A stretch of 11,082 nucleotides of DNA from an uncultured Rhodanobacter sp. (GTDB lineage: Bacteria; Pseudomonadota; Gammaproteobacteria; Xanthomonadales; Rhodanobacteraceae): assembly GCA_937906285.1 (NCBI GenBank), contig CALCWL010000559.1:1-11082 (forward strand). Reading direction: 5' to 3'. The notes under the pieces were generated by a model, which saw nothing but the letters and a program-made list of their open reading frames with translations, was not told the origin of the DNA and ran no database searches. The translations under genes and the position numbers were made by a program. Every line of letters starts with the position of its first letter. The first letter of the stretch is position 1. This document shows positions 8,626 through 11,082 of this stretch, in pieces.

Positions 8626-10017
8626 TCAGTTGATCAGCACGTAGTGGCTGCCGTCAGCATCGGCCACCACCAGCACCAGCTGGCGCAGGCGCACGCCGGC
8701 CAGCCCGCGCAGCATGCGCAGGCTGGTGATGCGCTGGTTGCCGATGCCGATCACCACGTCGCCTGCCTGCAACCCCGCCTGGGCGGCGCGGCTGCCGGGC
8801 TGCACCGTGCTGACCGCGGCGCCGTACCAGCCCTGCTCGCGCCGGCCCTGGCTCAGCTCGCTGAAGCGCACGCCGGCCAGGCGCGGGTCGAGTTGGCCGC
8901 CGTCGAGGGTGGCCAGTTTCTCGGCGCTCAGCGTCGCGTTGACCTGGCGCGGCTGGCCGTCGCGCACGATGCCCAGCTGCAGGGTGCTGCCCAGCGGCAG
9001 CAGGCCTTCGGTGTTGCGCAGCTGCTGCACGCTCTGCAGCGGCTTGCCGTTGAGCGAGGTCAGCACGTCGCCCGGCTGCAGTCCGGCGCGCGCGGCAGCC
9101 GAACCGTCGCCGACCCCGGTCACTACCACGCCCTTGCTCTCCTTCAGGCCCAGCGCCTGCGCGATGCGCGGCGTGATCGCCTGCGCCTGCAGGCCCAGGC
9201 TGCCGCGCTCGACCTTGCCGTGCGCGATCAGCTGCTTCATCACCTCGGCGGTGAGGTTGCTGGGGATCGCGAAGCCGATGCCCACGTTGCCGCCCGAGGG
9301 CGAGAAGATCATCGTGTTGATGCCGACCAGTTCGCCGCGCAGGTTGACCAGCGGGCCGCCGGAATTGCCGGGGTTGATCGAGGCGTCGGTCTGGATGAAG
9401 TTCTGGTAGCTTGAGTCGCCCAGGCCCGAGCGCCCGAGTGCCGAGACGATGCCCGCGGTCACCGTCTGCCCCAGGCCGAACGGTTCGCCCACCGCCACCA
9501 CGTAGTCGCCCACGCGCAGGGTGGAGGAGTCGGCCATCGGCAGCGCATGCAGACCACTGGCCTGGATCTGCACTACCGCCACGTCGGTCGCCGGATCGGT
9601 GCCGATCAGCTTGCCCTTGAAGCTGCGCCCGTCCTGCAGGGTCACGCTGATGTCGTCGGCGCCGGCGACCACGTGATTATTGGTCAGGATGTAGCCCTTG
9701 GCCGCGTCCACGACCACGCCCGAACCCAGGCTCTGCTCCACCCGCTCGCGCGGCGTGGGCGGCAGGCCGAAGAACTGGCGCACCATCGGGTCGTCGAAAT
9801 ACGCGTCGCGCACCGGCACGTGGGTGGTGCTGGAGATGTTCACCACCGCCGGTGTCACCCGGGTCAGCATCGGCGCCAGCGACGGCATCGGCTGGCCGTC
9901 GATCGCTGCCGGCAAGGTGGCCGCGCGCCCGGCGCCCGGCAGCGTGCCCAACGCGATCACCACGGCGGTCAGCAACCCGGTCAACCACGACGGCACGGAG
10001 GGATGGCGAGACGGCAT
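8626..10017 (-). CDS. degQ: DegQ/HtrA-family periplasmic serine protease
   Basis: The 463-residue protein is a Do-type protease that degrades or chaperones misfolded envelope proteins. Residues 1-32 form a signal peptide (GLLTAVVIALGTLPGAG, cleavage near GRA/A). The trypsin-like domain carries the full triad: H115 in TNNHVV, D145 in TDVAVV and S219 in GNSGGP. Two PDZ domains follow, at about 270-360 (GLQPGDVLTSLNGK) and 377-460 (GLQAGDVVIGIGNQ). The LA loop before the His (about 66-95) is short, favouring DegQ/MucD over DegP. The ATG has an AAGGAG ribosome site six bases upstream, so the start is firm. A sigma-E-like promoter lies 36 bases upstream of the ATG. It is transcribed divergently from nrdJ, and 284 bases separate it from the LysM gene. 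DegQ versus DegP/MucD naming is a judgement. Confidence 0.95.
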   Translation of the reverse strand: MPSRHPSVPSWLTGLLTAVVIALGTLPGAGRAATLPAAIDGQPMPSLAPMLTRVTPAVVNISSTTHVPVRDAYFDDPMVRQFFGLPPTPRERVEQSLGSGVVVDAAKGYILTNNHVVAGADDISVTLQDGRSFKGKLIGTDPATDVAVVQIQASGLHALPMADSSTLRVGDYVVAVGEPFGLGQTVTAGIVSALGRSGLGDSSYQNFIQTDASINPGNSGGPLVNLRGELVGINTMIFSPSGGNVGIGFAIPSNLTAEVMKQLIAHGKVERGSLGLQAQAITPRIAQALGLKESKGVVVTGVGDGSAAARAGLQPGDVLTSLNGKPLQSVQQLRNTEGLLPLGSTLQLGIVRDGQPRQVNATLSAEKLATLDGGQLDPRLAGVRFSELSQGRREQGWYGAAVSTVQPGSRAAQAGLQAGDVVIGIGNQRITSLRMLRGLAGVRLRQLVLVVADADGSHYVLIN

Positions 10018-10052
10018 GAGGGGCTCCTTGGCGGGGGTGAGTGCGGCGCTGA

Positions 10053-10080
10053 TTCGACCGAGCGGCGGCGTGCGGGTTCC
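10053..10080 (-). promoter_or_regulatory. Sigma-E-like promoter for degQ
   Basis: On the minus strand GGAACCC (10080-10074) and TCGAA (10057-10053) are separated by 16 bp. The RpoE consensus is GGAACTT, about 16 bp, then TCNAA/TCTGA. The predicted start would give a leader of roughly 30 bases before the degQ ATG. HtrA/Deg proteases are classic sigma-E targets, which supports the placement. Confidence 0.5.
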
Positions 10081-10150
10081 CGCCGGCCGATGCCGCTCGC
10101 AGGACTTTACTTCCCGGAGCGGCAGGGGTAACTTCCTCCCTTGGTAACAA

Positions 10151-10166
10151 CCACAACATCTTGTGT
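10151..10166. promoter_or_regulatory. NrdR box upstream of nrdJ
   Basis: The 16-mer CCACAACATCTTGTGT is near-palindromic (CACAA/TTGTG arms). It matches about 13 of 16 positions of the published NrdR consensus acaCwAtATaTwGtgt as I recall it. NrdR is the ATP/dATP-sensing repressor of ribonucleotide reductase genes, and nrdJ lies downstream. NrdR boxes usually come in pairs about 21 or 31 bp apart; I found no convincing second box at those spacings. Confidence 0.55.
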
Positions 10167-10245
10167 TGAAGCGCCAATGCCGAGACTAGCACTGGTGCCA
10201 ACCGCGGCGTTCTTGGGGAGGAGCCACTGTTGTCGGAAAGCCAGG

Positions 10246-10276
10246 GGGCGGGCAGGCCGGGAGGTCGTTCCCGCCC
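10246..10276 (+). other. GC stem-loop in the nrdJ leader
   Basis: GGGCGGG (10246-10252) pairs with CCCGCCC (10270-10276) over 7 bp around a 17-base loop. It would lie in the 5' leader of nrdJ if transcription starts near the NrdR box. A second short stem, GTCGC/GCGAC, lies a little downstream, around 10292-10308. The function is unknown. Confidence 0.3.
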
Positions 10277-10371
10277 GTGATCTTCGTCGCCGTCGCGTCG
10301 CGAGCGACACCCTTACATCCCAATAAAAATCAACGGGGGCCGCGAGGCCACACCGAGAGGTCAGCAAAACG

Positions 10372-11082
10372 ATGAGCACAATGCGTGCGCCAGCCAACCA
10401 CCCCGCCACCGGCCGCGATGCTGCCGTGGACATCCCGCTGCAACCCGCCTCGTGGGACATCTGGGACAAGAAGTATCGCCTGAAGACCAAGACCGGCGAG
10501 CCGGTCGACGGCAGCATCGACGAGACCTACCAGCGCGTGGCGCGCGCGCTGTCCGAGGTGGAGGCCACCGACGAGCTGCGCGGCCACTGGTACGAGCGTT
10601 TCCTGTGGGCGCTGCGCCGCGGGGCCATCCCCGCCGGCCGCATCACCTCCAACGCCGGCGCGCTGGCGCACAAGCCGGCCACCAGCACGATCAACTGCAC
10701 CGTTTCGGGCACCATCCACGATTCGATGGACGACATCCTGGAGAAGGTGCACGAGGCCGGCCTCACCCTGAAGGCCGGTTGCGGCATCGGCTACGAGTTC
10801 AGCACCCTGCGTCCGCGCAACGCCTATGTCTCCGGCGCCGGCGCGTACACCAGCGGCCCGCTGTCGTTCATGGACATCTACGACAAGATGTGTTTCACCG
10901 TCTCCAGCGCCGGCGGCCGCCGCGGCGCGCAGATGGGCACCTTCGACATCAGCCATCCGGACGCCAAGGAGTTCATCCGCGCCAAGCGCGAGGACGGCCG
11001 CCTGCGCCAGTTCAACCTCAGCCTGCTGATCACCGACGGCTTCATGGACGCGGTGGAAAACGACCTGGACTGGCCGCTGGTG
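10372..11082 (+). CDS. nrdJ: Adenosylcobalamin-dependent ribonucleotide reductase (class II), 5' part
   Basis: The frame runs 237 codons to the right edge, so only the N-terminal third or so is present. The family (NrdJ) reduces ribonucleotides to deoxyribonucleotides using an adenosylcobalamin radical and works with or without oxygen. Visible hallmarks are TSNAGAL (92-98), and TINC with C109 as the likely first redox-active cysteine, followed by DSMDDILE. Further blocks are GCGIGYEFSTLRPRN (136-150), SGPLSFMDIYD (161-171), the strongly conserved GGRRGAQMGTFDISHPD (181-197) and FNLSLLITDGFM (214-225). The radical cysteine and the C-terminal cysteines lie outside the window. The ATG at 10372 has GAGAGG about 11 bases upstream, a slightly long spacing; the ATG at 10381 lacks a site. 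It diverges from degQ. The NrdR box 205 bases upstream suggests repression when dATP is high. Confidence 0.95.
   Translation, partial: MSTMRAPANHPATGRDAAVDIPLQPASWDIWDKKYRLKTKTGEPVDGSIDETYQRVARALSEVEATDELRGHWYERFLWALRRGAIPAGRITSNAGALAHKPATSTINCTVSGTIHDSMDDILEKVHEAGLTLKAGCGIGYEFSTLRPRNAYVSGAGAYTSGPLSFMDIYDKMCFTVSSAGGRRGAQMGTFDISHPDAKEFIRAKREDGRLRQFNLSLLITDGFMDAVENDLDWPLV

Larger units (their letters stand above)
10018..10371. other. Divergent intergenic region between degQ and nrdJ
   Basis: This 354-base stretch holds no convincing gene. From the degQ side it contains the degQ ribosome site, a sigma-E-like promoter (10053-10080), a weak plus-strand sigma-70 candidate (TTTACT at 10106-10111 and TAACTT at 10129-10134, 17 bp apart) and an NrdR-box match (10151-10166). 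Then comes a GC-rich segment with hairpins, and an A-rich patch (10321-10330) before the nrdJ ribosome site GAGAGG. Confidence 0.7.

Noticed and set aside
6785..8644. Plus-strand open frame of 619 codons antisense to the HAD and PstS-LysM genes
   Set aside because: The translation is low-complexity and Arg/Ala/Gly-rich with no recognisable domain, while the opposite strand encodes two proteins with full motifs.
10194..10260. Full cobalamin riboswitch upstream of nrdJ
   Set aside because: Fragments resemble the consensus, but the spacing between ACTGT and the B12-box-like AGCCAGG is about 8 bases, whereas known classes need a helix there. A B12-repressed B12-dependent enzyme would also be paradoxical. 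Kept only as part of the leader finding.
10107..10517. Minus-strand 136-codon frame across the nrdJ start
   Set aside because: It overlaps the well-supported nrdJ N-terminus and the regulatory region, with no domain or ribosome site.

Overview
The window is about two thirds G+C by eye. It reads as chromosomal DNA of a Gammaproteobacterium, most likely Xanthomonadales (Rhodanobacter/Dyella/Lysobacter-like). This is inferred from gene content and protein style: a large TonB-dependent receptor next to a TPR-sulfotransferase, a DegQ-type protease, and a class II ribonucleotide reductase. No sequence search was run. I see no tRNA, rRNA, CRISPR array, insertion sequence or prophage gene, and no frameshifted gene.

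Layout. Six genes lie on the minus strand and one on the plus strand. In minus-strand transcription order (right to left) they are: a DegQ/HtrA periplasmic protease (10017-8626); an exported PstS-type binding protein fused to a C-terminal LysM domain (8341-7028); a YigB-like HAD phosphatase four bases further on (7023-6286); an M17 leucyl-aminopeptidase-family enzyme (6218-4839); a 962-residue TonB-dependent outer-membrane receptor (4640-1752); and a TPR plus sulfotransferase protein (from 1682, running off the left edge). Diverging from the protease, the start of nrdJ (B12-dependent ribonucleotide reductase) runs rightwards from 10372 off the right edge.

How the genes may work together. The binding-protein/LysM gene and the HAD gene are almost certainly co-transcribed. 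The receptor and the TPR-sulfotransferase are adjacent and co-directional, which suggests a joint function such as uptake and sulfation of a ligand or protein. Between them sits a strong 12-bp GC hairpin that may act as terminator, attenuator or mRNA 3' end. The 354-bp divergent region between degQ and nrdJ holds a sigma-E-like promoter placed for degQ, a good NrdR-box match and a long structured leader before nrdJ.

The most interesting leads are the receptor/TPR-sulfotransferase pair, the orphan PstS-LysM fusion whose phosphate-binding signature looks degenerate, and the cis-elements upstream of nrdJ, degQ and the LysM gene. I did not find a clearly new multi-gene defence or mobile system. 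The rest looks like ordinary core-genome content.
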